DNA of 64,000 nucleotides, from the NCBI RefSeq assembly GCF_900187425.1, contig NZ_FYDJ01000022.1, forward strand, positions 1 to 64,000. Direction: 5' to 3'. Under the pieces are notes generated by a model. That model saw nothing but the letters and a program-made list of their open reading frames with translations. It was not told where the DNA came from and did no database searches. Numbering within the stretch: the stretch's first letter is position 1; each line of letters begins with the position of its first letter. The stretch comes from Pseudomonas sp. Irchel s3h14. Its GTDB lineage: Bacteria; Pseudomonadota; Gammaproteobacteria; Pseudomonadales; Pseudomonadaceae. Both the position numbers and the translations under genes were made by a program. Positions 54,226 through 62,656 of the stretch are shown here, piece after piece.

Positions 54226-54888
54226 TCACCCGCCGAGCGCGATGATCGCTGTGATCAGTACAGCGCCGATGACGGCCGTCACAAGACCGCCTTGCCACGG
54301 TTTTGCGCCGGCGTACTTCGAGAGCATCCAACCGGCGATAAACAGCACCCCGAGTCCGACCAGGTTAGACATGCGCACGGCGAGCGCTGTCTGATCGAGC
54401 AACAGAAACGGCACCACAAGCGGGAATGTCGATAGCACCACCAACAGGAAAACGCCGACAGCGCCCCTGAAATCATCCCAGCCGAGGCGCGGCTGTACCG
54501 GCATGGATGAATACTCGACCAGGCGGCGACGCAACGATTCCAGCTCTTCAGGGCCCGCCGCTGCTGCGAGGCGCGGGGGCAACGCCTCGGCAATCAGCGC
54601 TTGCCCGGCGGCTGCATCCGTCGCACCGAGCAGGTTGGTGCGAAGCGTACGGTTGCGTGTCCGTTCGATCAGGGTTCGCAGTAAATACATCACGGCGTCC
54701 GCAAGTCCCCAGGCGAGGTTACAACCCAGCGCGGCAATCATCATCGTGCGTTCCGCCTCCTGGCCAGACGTGGCCACGCTGATGGTTCCGGTGAAGGTCA
54801 TTGCCATCAGCAGGCCAAAGATGACCTCCGTGACACGATCGACCGGATCAAGTACCCGGGCCCGTTTTTGCTCTCCAGTGCTTTGCAT
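54226..54888 (-). CDS. VIT1/CCC1-like membrane protein
   Basis: This 220-residue membrane protein has about five hydrophobic segments (VTEVIFGLLMAMTFTG, MMIAALGCNLAWGLADAVMYLL, AVGVFLLVVLSTFPLVVPFLLL, LVGLGVLFIAGWML, LVTAVIGAVLITAIIALG). The first helix motif and loop resemble the VIT (vacuolar iron transporter) family, which moves Fe2+ or Mn2+ out of the cytoplasm. GAGGATGAG precedes the ATG. It is probably the first gene of an operon with PPK2 (58 bases downstream) and SulP. The metal is not known. Confidence 0.75.
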   Translation of the reverse strand: MQSTGEQKRARVLDPVDRVTEVIFGLLMAMTFTGTISVATSGQEAERTMMIAALGCNLAWGLADAVMYLLRTLIERTRNRTLRTNLLGATDAAAGQALIAEALPPRLAAAAGPEELESLRRRLVEYSSMPVQPRLGWDDFRGAVGVFLLVVLSTFPLVVPFLLLDQTALAVRMSNLVGLGVLFIAGWMLSKYAGAKPWQGGLVTAVIGAVLITAIIALGG

Positions 54889-55068
54889 GCGCTCATCCTC
54901 ACCACGGCTGCGTCAGCGTGGTCCTGGTTTTCAGCCGTGCCAGGATGGCCAAGACCCAGCATCCGCAAGCACATCGAACAGCTTAGTTCAGACTTGACCT
55001 GTCACCACGCAATGCATCGACAACGACTAAGCTTTTTCGATTGAGCCTTGTTTCCCAAGGAGATCTCC

Positions 55069-56343
55069 ATGAGCACCGCGCCCCTGTCCGAACTCGATGC
55101 CGCCCTGCCCGGTCTGGCCCGCAAGATCCGCGTGCTGGATGCCCTGGCCTGGCCGGAGGGGGTCGAGGAAGTATTCCTGACACGTTGGCGCGCCGGGCAG
55201 GCAGAACTGCCCAGGGTTGAACTGCGCCCGCGCGACCACAGCACCGACATCGCCGCCCTCGAAGCCTTTATCGGCCGCTGCGATGAGGGTCATCCGGCCG
55301 GGCGCCACCTCGCCATGACGGCGCGCAGCTATGCCACGGCCGGGCTCATGCTCGGTGCCATCGGCACGCCCGCTTTTACGCAGTATTCGTCAGCGCTGTA
55401 CCGACGCCCGGACTTCTACTACTCGCGCCTGAAACTGAGCATGCTGGACGCGGCCCAATTCTTCCTCAAGACCACCGACGCCCTTCTGGGCGGTGCGCGG
55501 ATTCCACCGTGCCCGGCAGAAATCCCGGCCGAGGTCTTCGCCGCCTGGATGCAGCCGGAACTCGACCGCTTCTTCGGACCAGGCCGGATCACCGTCGTGC
55601 TCGATCCGACTCTGGCCGCCAAGGCCATCGCCGGGGCGAGTCGCATCCGCCTGCGGGCCAGCGCCCTGTTCTCGGAACTGGACAAGAACCAGCTGTTGCA
55701 ACATGAGGCCTTCGTGCATGTCGCCACGGCACAAAACGGCGCGCTGCAACCCAACCTGAAAAGCCTGGGCCTGGGGGCGCCACGCACGACCCAGACTCAG
55801 GAGGGCATCGCCACCCTGGCCGAGCTGTTCACCGGCAGCATGGACATCAACCGCCTGCGCCGCCTCGCCCTGCGCGTGCTCGCGGTCCAGCAGGCGCTGG
55901 ATGGCGCCGATTTCATTCAGGTGTTCGAAGGTTTTCTCGCGGCCGGACAGTCGCAAGAGGAGTCCTTCCGCTCGACCCAGCGGGTGTTCCGCGGCGCCGA
56001 CCTGCGCGGCGGATCGGCGTTCACCAAGGATGCCGCCTACCTGACCGGATTGCTCGGCGTGCATACCCTGTTGCGCATCGCGATTCGCGACAACCGGCCG
56101 GAACTGGTGGGCCATTTGTTCGCCGGGCGCCTCAGTCTGGGCGATACCGTGCGCCTGGCCCCACTCTTCGAGTCCGGCTGGCTGCGGGGGCCGGTCCATG
56201 TCCCGGCCTGGGCCTCCGACCTGCGTCTACTCGCCGCCAACCTGGCCTTCTCCGCTTTTATTTCCCGGATCAAGCTGGATGTACTCGATCTGGAGGTGCT
56301 CATGGCCTTCGCCGACGAGCATGAAGCCGATGCCAGCGCCTAG
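55069..56343 (+). CDS. QEGLA-motif protein (DUF1704, MATCAP-like putative metallopeptidase)
   Basis: This is a 424-residue protein of the flavohemoglobin expression-modulating QEGLA family. The eponymous motif reads QEGIA at residues 244-248 (TTQTQEGIATLAELFTG). An HExxxH motif (HEAFVH, residues 212-217) lies 27 residues before it. Eukaryotic members of this fold (MATCAP type) are carboxypeptidases that use such a motif to bind zinc. AAGGAG sets the ATG at 55069. It is divergent from the VIT-like gene across 180 bases. The bacterial substrate is unknown. Confidence 0.86.
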   Translation: MSTAPLSELDAALPGLARKIRVLDALAWPEGVEEVFLTRWRAGQAELPRVELRPRDHSTDIAALEAFIGRCDEGHPAGRHLAMTARSYATAGLMLGAIGTPAFTQYSSALYRRPDFYYSRLKLSMLDAAQFFLKTTDALLGGARIPPCPAEIPAEVFAAWMQPELDRFFGPGRITVVLDPTLAAKAIAGASRIRLRASALFSELDKNQLLQHEAFVHVATAQNGALQPNLKSLGLGAPRTTQTQEGIATLAELFTGSMDINRLRRLALRVLAVQQALDGADFIQVFEGFLAAGQSQEESFRSTQRVFRGADLRGGSAFTKDAAYLTGLLGVHTLLRIAIRDNRPELVGHLFAGRLSLGDTVRLAPLFESGWLRGPVHVPAWASDLRLLAANLAFSAFISRIKLDVLDLEVLMAFADEHEADASA

Positions 56344-56503
56344 CGTTTAAAGGGAGAGCCATCGAACCAAACGCTCTGCATCAGTTATTTATACTCAAAT
56401 GCCAGCTTAATAATATTTTACCGATACCAGGGTGATCCCTAGTCTTGACCCCAAGAAATGGCAGGCCGTTACCGACCTAAATCCAACTTCGAAGGGTATT
56501 GAG

Positions 56504-57814
56504 ATGACCACTGAAAAAATAAAAACAGATACGCTGATTGTTGGCGCCGGTCAGGCTGGCGTGGCCATGAGTGAACACCTGAGCAAACTCGGCGTACCGC
56601 ACCTGGTGCTGGAGCGCAACCGTATCGCCGAGCGCTGGCGCACCGGCCGTTGGGATTCGTTGGTGGCCAACGGTCCGGCCTGGCACGACCGTTTTCCCGG
56701 TCTCGATTTCGACGACCTCAGCCCCGACGACTTTGCCCCGAAAGAGCGGGTTGCCGACTACTTCGAAGCCTACGCCAAGAAATTCAACGCTCCCATCCGC
56801 ACCGGCGTGGACGTGCTGAAGGTTGAGCGCAATGTCGGTCGCCCGGGCTTCACCATTGAAACCTCTGAAGGCGTGATCGAGGCCAACCGCGTGGTGGCTG
56901 CCACCGGGCCATTCCAGCGCCCGGTTATCCCGCCGATTGCGCCAAAAGATCAGCCATTCCTGCAGATCCACTCCGCCGACTATCGCAACCCGGCGCAACT
57001 GCCCGAAGGCGCGGTTCTGGTGGTCGGTGCCGGCTCGTCGGGCGTGCAAATCGCCGATGAATTGCAGCGTGCCGGCAAGAAGGTTTACCTCTCGGTGGGT
57101 GCACACGATCGCCCTCCTCGCGCCTATCGCAACCGTGATTTCTGCTGGTGGCTGGGTGTGCTGGGCGAATGGGATCAGGCGGCCATGAAACCCGGCCGGG
57201 AACACGTCACCATCGCTGTGAGCGGTGCGCATGGCGGCCGCACGGTGGACTTCCGTGGTCTCGCCCATCGCGGCATGACGCTGGTGGGTTTGACCCAATC
57301 GTTCAATGGCGGCGTAGCGACTTTTCAACCGAACCTTGCCGACAACCTGGCTCGCGGCGACGAAAACTATCTGGCGCTGCTCAATGCCGCCGATGCCTAC
57401 ATCGAACGCAACGGCCTGGACCTGCCGGAAGAGCCTGAAGCGCGCATTACCTTTTCCGATCCGGACTGCGTGACTAACCCGATTCTTGAACTCGACTTGG
57501 CCAAGGCCGGCGTGACCTCGATCATCTGGGCCACCGGTTTTGCCACGGATTACAGCTGGCTCAAGGTTGATGCCTTCGACGACAACGGCAAGCCGGCGCA
57601 TCAGCGCGGCGTGTCGAGCGAAGCTGGCGTGTATTTCCTCGGCCTGCCTTGGCAGTCCCGTCGCGGGTCTTCGTTCATCTGGGGCGTTTGGCATGACGCC
57701 AAGTATGTGGCTGATCACATCGCCATCCAGCGTTCCTACCTCGACTACCACGATGCCGCGCAGCGCGAGGCTGAAACCGTCCCGGCCGCCCATAAAGCAA
57801 CTGTCAGCGCTTGA
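56504..57814 (+). CDS. FAD/NAD(P)-dependent oxidoreductase (flavin monooxygenase-like)
   Basis: This 436-residue flavoprotein has two dinucleotide-binding folds: FAD at the start (IVGAGQAGVAMSEHLSKLGV) and NAD(P)H in the middle (VVGAGSSGVQIADELQR). It resembles class B flavin monooxygenases of the CzcO/YUCCA type. The FMO fingerprint region reads FLQIHSADYRNP, shorter and less canonical than FxGxxxHxxxY. GAAGGG lies upstream of the ATG at 56504. It is the first gene of a cluster with Rid, DUF1028, M20 deacylase and an NCS1 permease, where it could hydroxylate or oxidise the imported compound. Confidence 0.88.
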   Translation: MTTEKIKTDTLIVGAGQAGVAMSEHLSKLGVPHLVLERNRIAERWRTGRWDSLVANGPAWHDRFPGLDFDDLSPDDFAPKERVADYFEAYAKKFNAPIRTGVDVLKVERNVGRPGFTIETSEGVIEANRVVAATGPFQRPVIPPIAPKDQPFLQIHSADYRNPAQLPEGAVLVVGAGSSGVQIADELQRAGKKVYLSVGAHDRPPRAYRNRDFCWWLGVLGEWDQAAMKPGREHVTIAVSGAHGGRTVDFRGLAHRGMTLVGLTQSFNGGVATFQPNLADNLARGDENYLALLNAADAYIERNGLDLPEEPEARITFSDPDCVTNPILELDLAKAGVTSIIWATGFATDYSWLKVDAFDDNGKPAHQRGVSSEAGVYFLGLPWQSRRGSSFIWGVWHDAKYVADHIAIQRSYLDYHDAAQREAETVPAAHKATVSA

Positions 57815-57838
57815 GCCATTTTTCTTTAGGAGCTTCAA

Positions 57839-58255
57839 ATGTCCACGCCAACCCATACCCGCATTCGCATGTTCAACACCAAGGAAACCTACCCGAACCA
57901 GAGCCTGGACAATGACCTGTGCCAAGCGGTCCGCGCTGGCAACACCGTTTACGTTCGCGGTCAGGTCGGCACCGATTTCGAAGGCAACCTGGTAGGCCTC
58001 GGCGACCCGCGTGCGCAAACCGAGCAAGCCATGCGCAACGTCAAGCAGTTGCTGGAAGAAGCCGGCAGCGACCTCAGCCACATCGTGAAAACCACCACTT
58101 ACCTGATCGATCCGCGGTATCGCGAGCCGGTGTATCAGGAAGTGGGCAAGTGGCTTAAAGGGGTGTTTCCGATCTCGACCGGGTTGGTGGTTTCGGCGCT
58201 GGGGCAACCGCAGTGGTTGATGGAGATTGATGTGATTGCGGTGATTCCTGAGTAA
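57839..58255 (+). CDS. Rid-family protein lacking the RidA catalytic arginine
   Basis: This 138-residue trimeric Rid-fold protein lies 24 bases after the oxidoreductase. RidA deaminates reactive enamine/imine intermediates with a key arginine in the FPARSCVEV block. Here the equivalent segment reads FPISTGLVV, without arginine. The protein is therefore better placed in a Rid4-Rid7-like subgroup that is common in catabolic operons and has no established imine deaminase activity. AGGAG precedes the ATG. A role with the neighbouring oxidoreductase is likely. Confidence 0.88.
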   Translation: MSTPTHTRIRMFNTKETYPNQSLDNDLCQAVRAGNTVYVRGQVGTDFEGNLVGLGDPRAQTEQAMRNVKQLLEEAGSDLSHIVKTTTYLIDPRYREPVYQEVGKWLKGVFPISTGLVVSALGQPQWLMEIDVIAVIPE

Positions 58256-58273
58256 GCAGGTTCACCGCGTCGC

Positions 58274-58359
58274 GGCCATCGCGAGCAAGCTTTGCTCCTA
58301 CAGCGGATCTTCAGTGCGACGACTATCCCGTAGGAGCAGAGCTTGCTCGCGATGAGGCC
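58274..58359. repeat. REP-type inverted repeat
   Basis: GGCCATCGCGAGCAAGCTTTGC and its imperfect complement ending GCGATGAGGCC face each other across a short centre (TACAGCGG ... TATCCCGTA). The sequence GCGAGCAAGCTNTGCTCCTAC is a common pseudomonad REP. It lies between the Rid gene and the DUF1028 gene. Confidence 0.8.
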
Positions 58360-58403
58360 AGCACAGACACCACCTCAGCCAAGGCAAACCAAGGAGCAAA
58401 ACC

Positions 58404-59081
58404 ATGACCTTCTCCATCGCAGCACGTTGCCCCGAAACCGGTCAGTTCGGCATTGCGATCAGTTCCTCCAGCATCGCCGTCGGCGCCCGCTGCCCCTGGC
58501 TGCTGCCGGGTGTCGGCGCCGTTTCCACACAAAACATCACCCTGCCGTCCCTTGGCCCGGAAGCCCTTGCCCTCATGGAACAAGGCCTCACGCCTGCTGA
58601 AGCACTGGACAAAGTTCTGACCCGCAACGGCTACAGCCAATACCGCCAGATCACCGCGATTGACCACCTCGGCCAAACCGCACACTTCAGCGGTTCGCAA
58701 ACCCTCGGCAACCACCACGCCGTGTCCGGCGATCAATGCGTCGCTGCCGGCAACATGCTCGCAGACCGTTCAGTGATCGAAGCGATGGTCGAGGCATTCG
58801 AGCATGGCGAGGGCCAACTGACTGACCGCCTGCTCGCGGCCATGAAAGCGGCAATCGCAGCAGGCGGCGAAGCCGGGCCAGTGCATTCGGCGGCGGTGGT
58901 GGTGGTCGGCGAGCTGACCTGGCCGATCATCAACCTGCGGGTGGATTGGGCGGATCACGATCCAATCGGTCAATTGGAGAAACTCTGGGACGCCTATCGC
59001 CCACAGGTTCAGGACTACATCGACCGCGCCCTGGCCCCCGACAAGTCCCCTGGCTACGGCGTCGCCGGAGACGACCGATGA
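58404..59081 (+). CDS. DUF1028 (Ntn-hydrolase-like) protein
   Basis: This is a 225-residue protein of the DUF1028 family, which has an Ntn-hydrolase-like fold. It begins MTFSIAARCPETGQFGIAISSSS and contains GARCPWLLPGVGAVSTQN and AAGNML. Members often sit beside M20 peptidases and Rid proteins and are suspected amidohydrolases, without a demonstrated reaction. AGGAG lies upstream. It overlaps the next gene by four bases (ATGA), so the two are translationally coupled. Confidence 0.88.
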   Translation: MTFSIAARCPETGQFGIAISSSSIAVGARCPWLLPGVGAVSTQNITLPSLGPEALALMEQGLTPAEALDKVLTRNGYSQYRQITAIDHLGQTAHFSGSQTLGNHHAVSGDQCVAAGNMLADRSVIEAMVEAFEHGEGQLTDRLLAAMKAAIAAGGEAGPVHSAAVVVVGELTWPIINLRVDWADHDPIGQLEKLWDAYRPQVQDYIDRALAPDKSPGYGVAGDDR

Positions 59082-60229
59082 GCAACAGCCTCGATTTGCT
59101 GAAAACGTTGGTGGCGTTCGACACCACGAGCCGCGAATCAAACCTGCACCTCATCGAGTTCGTCCGCGACTACCTCGAACGCTTCGACGTGCCTTGCGAG
59201 CTGGTCTACAACGAGCAGCGCAGCAAGGCCAATCTGTTCGCAACCATTGGCCCGGCGGACCGGCCGGGCATCGTGCTGTCGGGGCACACCGATGTGGTGC
59301 CCGTCGACGGCCAGCCGTGGACCGTTGCGCCGTTCGAGCTCACCGAGCGCGACGGCAAGCTGTACGGTCGCGGCACGGCGGACATGAAAGGCTACATTGC
59401 CTGCGTACTCGCGTTGGTTCCGTCGCTGGTGAACGCCACGCTGCGGCTGCCGGTACACATCGCGCTTTCGTATGATGAGGAAGTCGGCTGCCTCGGTGTG
59501 CGTTCGTTGCTGTCGGAATTGGAAAAGCGCCCGGTCAAACCGATGCTCTGCATCATTGGCGAACCGACCGAGCTCAAACCGGTGCTGGGCCATAAAGGCA
59601 AACTGGCGATGCGTTGCGACATTCACGGTGAAGCGTGCCATTCGGCGTACGCACCGCTTGGGGTCAATGCGATTGAATACGCCGCTGAACTGATCGGTGA
59701 ACTGGGGCGGATTGGCAATCGGCTCAAAGCGCCGGAGCATCACGACGCGCGATTCGATCCGCCGTTCAGCACGGTGCAAACCGGCGTGATTTCCGGCGGA
59801 AAGGCCTTGAACATCGTCCCCGCCGATTGCCGTTTCGACTTCGAAATCCGTGCCCTGCCCTCGCATGATCCGAGTGAGGTTGCGCAAGAGCTGAAGGCCT
59901 ATGCCGAACAACAAGTGTTGCCGCGCATGCGTGCGGTGAGTGAACAGAGCGAGATACGATTTAGCGAGTTGTCGGCGTATCCCGGTTTGGCGACTGATGC
60001 GCACAGCGAAGCCGCTGAGTTGATTGCTGCGTTCTCAGGCTCCCGAGAGTTCGGCACCGTGGCGTTCGGAACCGAGGGAGGCCTATTCGACGCCGCAGGC
60101 ATTCCCACCGTCGTCTGCGGCCCCGGCAGCATGGATCAAGGCCACAAACCCGACGAATTCGTCAGCCTCGAACAATTGAACAGCTGCGACGCCATGCTCC
60201 ATCGAATGCTGCAATCAATCAGCGAATAG
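59078..60229 (+). CDS. M20-family deacylase (ArgE/acetylornithine deacetylase-like)
   Basis: This 383-residue zinc enzyme of the M20 family is most like acetylornithine deacetylase. Metal ligands and catalytic residues are in order: His70 and Asp72 in LSGHTDVVPVDG, Asp102 in RGTADMKGY, the Glu pair in YDEEVGC and Glu162 in IGEPT. The C-terminal ligand lies in MDQGHKPDEF. Arginine-synthesis ArgE is not expected next to DUF1028 and Rid genes, so it probably releases an acyl group from the cluster's own intermediate. The ATG overlaps the DUF1028 stop. Confidence 0.9.
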   Translation: MSNSLDLLKTLVAFDTTSRESNLHLIEFVRDYLERFDVPCELVYNEQRSKANLFATIGPADRPGIVLSGHTDVVPVDGQPWTVAPFELTERDGKLYGRGTADMKGYIACVLALVPSLVNATLRLPVHIALSYDEEVGCLGVRSLLSELEKRPVKPMLCIIGEPTELKPVLGHKGKLAMRCDIHGEACHSAYAPLGVNAIEYAAELIGELGRIGNRLKAPEHHDARFDPPFSTVQTGVISGGKALNIVPADCRFDFEIRALPSHDPSEVAQELKAYAEQQVLPRMRAVSEQSEIRFSELSAYPGLATDAHSEAAELIAAFSGSREFGTVAFGTEGGLFDAAGIPTVVCGPGSMDQGHKPDEFVSLEQLNSCDAMLHRMLQSISE

Positions 60230-60254
60230 CAAAGATTTTGAACCCCCCAAAATC

Positions 60255-60380
60255 CCCTGTGGGAGCGGCGGTGCGACGATTCGACTTGCTCGCGAAGGCG
60301 GAGTGTCAGACAACATCATTGTCGACTGACACTCCGCCTTCGCGAGCAAGTCGAATCGTCGCACCGCCGCTCCCACAGGG
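60255..60380. repeat. Large perfect palindrome (REPIN-type), 55-base arms
   Basis: CCCTGTGGGAGCGGCGGTGC at the left and its exact complement at the right pair perfectly for 55 bases, across a 16-base centre that itself can fold (ACAA/TTGT). It begins 25 bases after the M20 stop and ends 168 bases before the permease start. An RNA from it would form a very stable hairpin that could shield the upstream message or stop transcription. Confidence 0.93.
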
Positions 60381-60548
60381 TTTTCACCGTTCCCACTGAC
60401 ATACATTTTTTAGCGTCTATACCCACAAACTTACTAATTTATCTCTCACTCCCCACCGCACATCATCAACTCCAACAAGAAAAGCGTCGCCCCCGTGCAG
60501 CGCTCACCGAAGTACGTCCACGTACTCACTTTTGCCTTGGAGTCCGTC

Positions 60549-61964
60549 ATGGTTACCGCAGCAACAACCTCCGTCCCGCTCATCGAAAAACACACCATCG
60601 GCTACGTGCCGCCCGAAGATCGCCACGGCAAAACCCGCGACCTGTTCACCCTCTGGTTCGGCGGCAACATCGCGCCGCTGCCCATCGTCACCGGCGCTCT
60701 CGGCGTGCAAATGTTTCACCTGAACCTGGTGTGGGGCATCGTCGCGATCCTCGTTGGCCACCTGGTCGGCGGCGTGCTGATGGCGCTGCACTCGGCGCAA
60801 GGCCCGCAGATGGGCATTCCGCAAATGATCCAGAGCCGCGCCCAGTTCGGCTCGCTCGGCGCGCTGCTGGTGGTGCTGATCGCCGGCATCATGTACATCG
60901 GCTTCTTCGCCTCCAACATCGTCCTCGCCGGCAAATCCCTGCACGGCGTGGTCGACAGCGTGCCGGTGCCCGTCGGCATCGTCATCGGCGCCCTCGGTTC
61001 GGGCATCATTGGCATCATCGGCTACCGCTTCATCCACGTACTCAACCGCATCGGCACCTGGGTGCTCGGCGCCGGCATCGTGCTGGGCTTCGGCTACATC
61101 TTCACCCACGTACAAACCGCCGACTTCCTCACCCGCGGCAGCTTCAACATCTCCGGCTGGCTCGCCACCGTCTCCCTCGCCGCGCTCTGGCAAATCGCCT
61201 TCGCACCGTACGTCTCCGATTACTCGCGCTACCTGCCAGCCAACGTGCCCGTGGCCGCAACCTTCTGGACCACTTACCTGGGCACCGTGCTCGGCTCCAG
61301 CCTCTCGTTCATCTTCGGCGCCGTCGCCGTCCTCGCCACACCCGTCGGCATGGACACCATGGACGCCGTCAAACTCGCCACCGGCTCCATCGGCCCACTG
61401 ATGCTCGTGCTGTTCCTGCTCAGCGTCATCAGCCACAACGCCCTCAACCTCTACGGCGCCGTGCTGTCGCTGATCACCCTGGTCCAAACCTTCGCCTACC
61501 GCTGGATCCCGACAGCCAAAAGCCGCGCCGTCCTCTCGGTCATCGTCCTCGCCGCCTGCTGCTTCGCCGCCGTCGGCGCCTCCGCCAACTTCATCGGCCA
61601 CTTCGTCGACATGGTGCTGGTGCTGCTCGTGGTGCTGGTGCCGTGGACCGCGATCAACCTGATCGACTTCTATGCGATTCACAAAGGTCAGTACGACATC
61701 GGCTCGATCTTCAAGGTGGATGGCGGGATCTATGGCCGGTACAACCCGCAGGCGTTGTTGGCGTATGCGATCGGGATTGTGGTGCAGATTCCCTTCATGA
61801 ACACGCCGCTTTACGTCGGCCCCATCTCCGAACACATCAACGGCGCAGACCTGTCCTGGCTTGTCGGCCTGCTGATCACCTCCCCGCTCTACTACTGGCT
61901 AGCCAACCGCGACACCGCCTACAAGCGCCGCCTCTCAACCGGAAAACTCGCCAACAGCCTATAA
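60549..61964 (+). CDS. NCS1-family purine/cytosine-type permease
   Basis: This is a 471-residue, 12-helix inner-membrane permease of the nucleobase:cation symporter-1 family, related to CodB. The family blocks are FTLWFGGNIAPLPIVTGALGVQ at the start, FASNIVLAGKSLHGVVDS, and AFAPYVSDYSRYLP in the middle. NCS1 proteins carry nucleobases, hydantoins, thiamine or similar nitrogen heterocycles. GGAG seven bases before the ATG at 60549 sets the start. It is last in the cluster with the oxidoreductase, Rid, DUF1028 and deacylase genes, for whose substrate it is the probable importer. Confidence 0.92.
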   Translation: MVTAATTSVPLIEKHTIGYVPPEDRHGKTRDLFTLWFGGNIAPLPIVTGALGVQMFHLNLVWGIVAILVGHLVGGVLMALHSAQGPQMGIPQMIQSRAQFGSLGALLVVLIAGIMYIGFFASNIVLAGKSLHGVVDSVPVPVGIVIGALGSGIIGIIGYRFIHVLNRIGTWVLGAGIVLGFGYIFTHVQTADFLTRGSFNISGWLATVSLAALWQIAFAPYVSDYSRYLPANVPVAATFWTTYLGTVLGSSLSFIFGAVAVLATPVGMDTMDAVKLATGSIGPLMLVLFLLSVISHNALNLYGAVLSLITLVQTFAYRWIPTAKSRAVLSVIVLAACCFAAVGASANFIGHFVDMVLVLLVVLVPWTAINLIDFYAIHKGQYDIGSIFKVDGGIYGRYNPQALLAYAIGIVVQIPFMNTPLYVGPISEHINGADLSWLVGLLITSPLYYWLANRDTAYKRRLSTGKLANSL

Positions 61965-61983
61965 CTGAAGCGCACCACAATCC

Positions 61984-62120
61984 CTGTAGGAGCCAGGCTT
62001 GCCGGCGAAGACGTCCTCAAAAACGCCATCGCCCGCAAGCCATTTCCCTTGCCATCACCATCCCTTTTGTAGGAGCTGTCGAGTGAAACGAGGCTGCGAT
62101 CTTTTGATCTTAAGCTCGCA
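61984..62120. repeat. Two half REP elements
   Basis: One half reads CTGTAGGAGCCAGGCTTGCCGGCG near 61984-62010. The other reads TGTAGGAGCTGTCGAG followed by GAGGCTGCGATCTTTTGATCTT near 62071-62118, the second matching the start of the window. They lack partners nearby, so they are single or decayed units. Confidence 0.6.
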
Positions 62121-62191
62121 AGAAACCCAAAATTTAATGAACCCCGCCCACCCCCAATCACCTAACTGAATGACTATCAGGAGGGTGACCA

Positions 62192-62410
62192 ATGCAAACC
62201 GAAACCATCTGGATCGTACTCGCCGCAATACTTGTGCTGGTCGAGTTATGGGCAATCAACAAAGTGCGAAAAGCCGAAGGCAAATCCAGCAACAAACTCG
62301 TATGGATGGTGGTAATCGTGTTGGTACCGCTATTCGGGCTGATAGCGTGGGCACTGGCGGGACCGAAACACACCGATCACAACCCGCACTCACCGCAGGC
62401 CAGACAATGA
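62192..62410 (+). CDS. PLDc_N domain small membrane protein
   Basis: This is a 72-residue protein made of two hydrophobic helices (IWIVLAAILVLVELWAI and LVWMVVIVLVPLFGLIAWAL). This is the N-terminal membrane module of cardiolipin synthases (PLDc_N) occurring on its own. Its role alone is unknown. GGAGGG before the ATG sets the start. A terminator follows at 62454. Confidence 0.85.
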   Translation: MQTETIWIVLAAILVLVELWAINKVRKAEGKSSNKLVWMVVIVLVPLFGLIAWALAGPKHTDHNPHSPQARQ

Positions 62411-62453
62411 AGCTGGATGTTGTGCGGTAAGGATTTTGGAACTGCGAAATCAC

Positions 62454-62491
62454 AAACAACAAAGCCCCGATGATTCGGGGCTTTGTTGTTT
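62454..62491 (+). terminator. Intrinsic terminator
   Basis: AAACAACAAAGCCCCGA and TCGGGGCTTTGTTGTTT pair perfectly for 17 bases around TGAT. It ends the PLDc_N gene. Confidence 0.9.
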
Positions 62492-62578
62492 GTGACCACC
62501 TATTACCTGATCGGCGGAGCGGCCACAGCCTGTGATCTTTTTATTTCAGCTCCGAAAATCTTGTAGGAAACCACCCAT

Positions 62579-62625
62579 TGTGGCGAGGGAGCTTGCTCCC
62601 GCTGGGCGGCGAAGCCGCCCCAAAC
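62579..62625. repeat. REP-type element
   Basis: TGTGGCGAGGGAGCTTGCTCCCGC contains a GGGAGC/GCTCCC stem and is followed by GGGCGGCGAAGCCGCCC, a second stem. Both are typical pseudomonad REP components. Confidence 0.7.
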
Positions 62626-62656
62626 CCTGCCGAACTGTTAAACCACACCCAAACCC

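Noticed and set aside
60504..62086. Two long ORFs (443 and 451 residues) overlapping the NCS1 permease gene
   Set aside because: They arise from the strong GC bias of codon positions in the permease gene; their translations are low-complexity runs of Asp/Glu/Gly or Arg/His.
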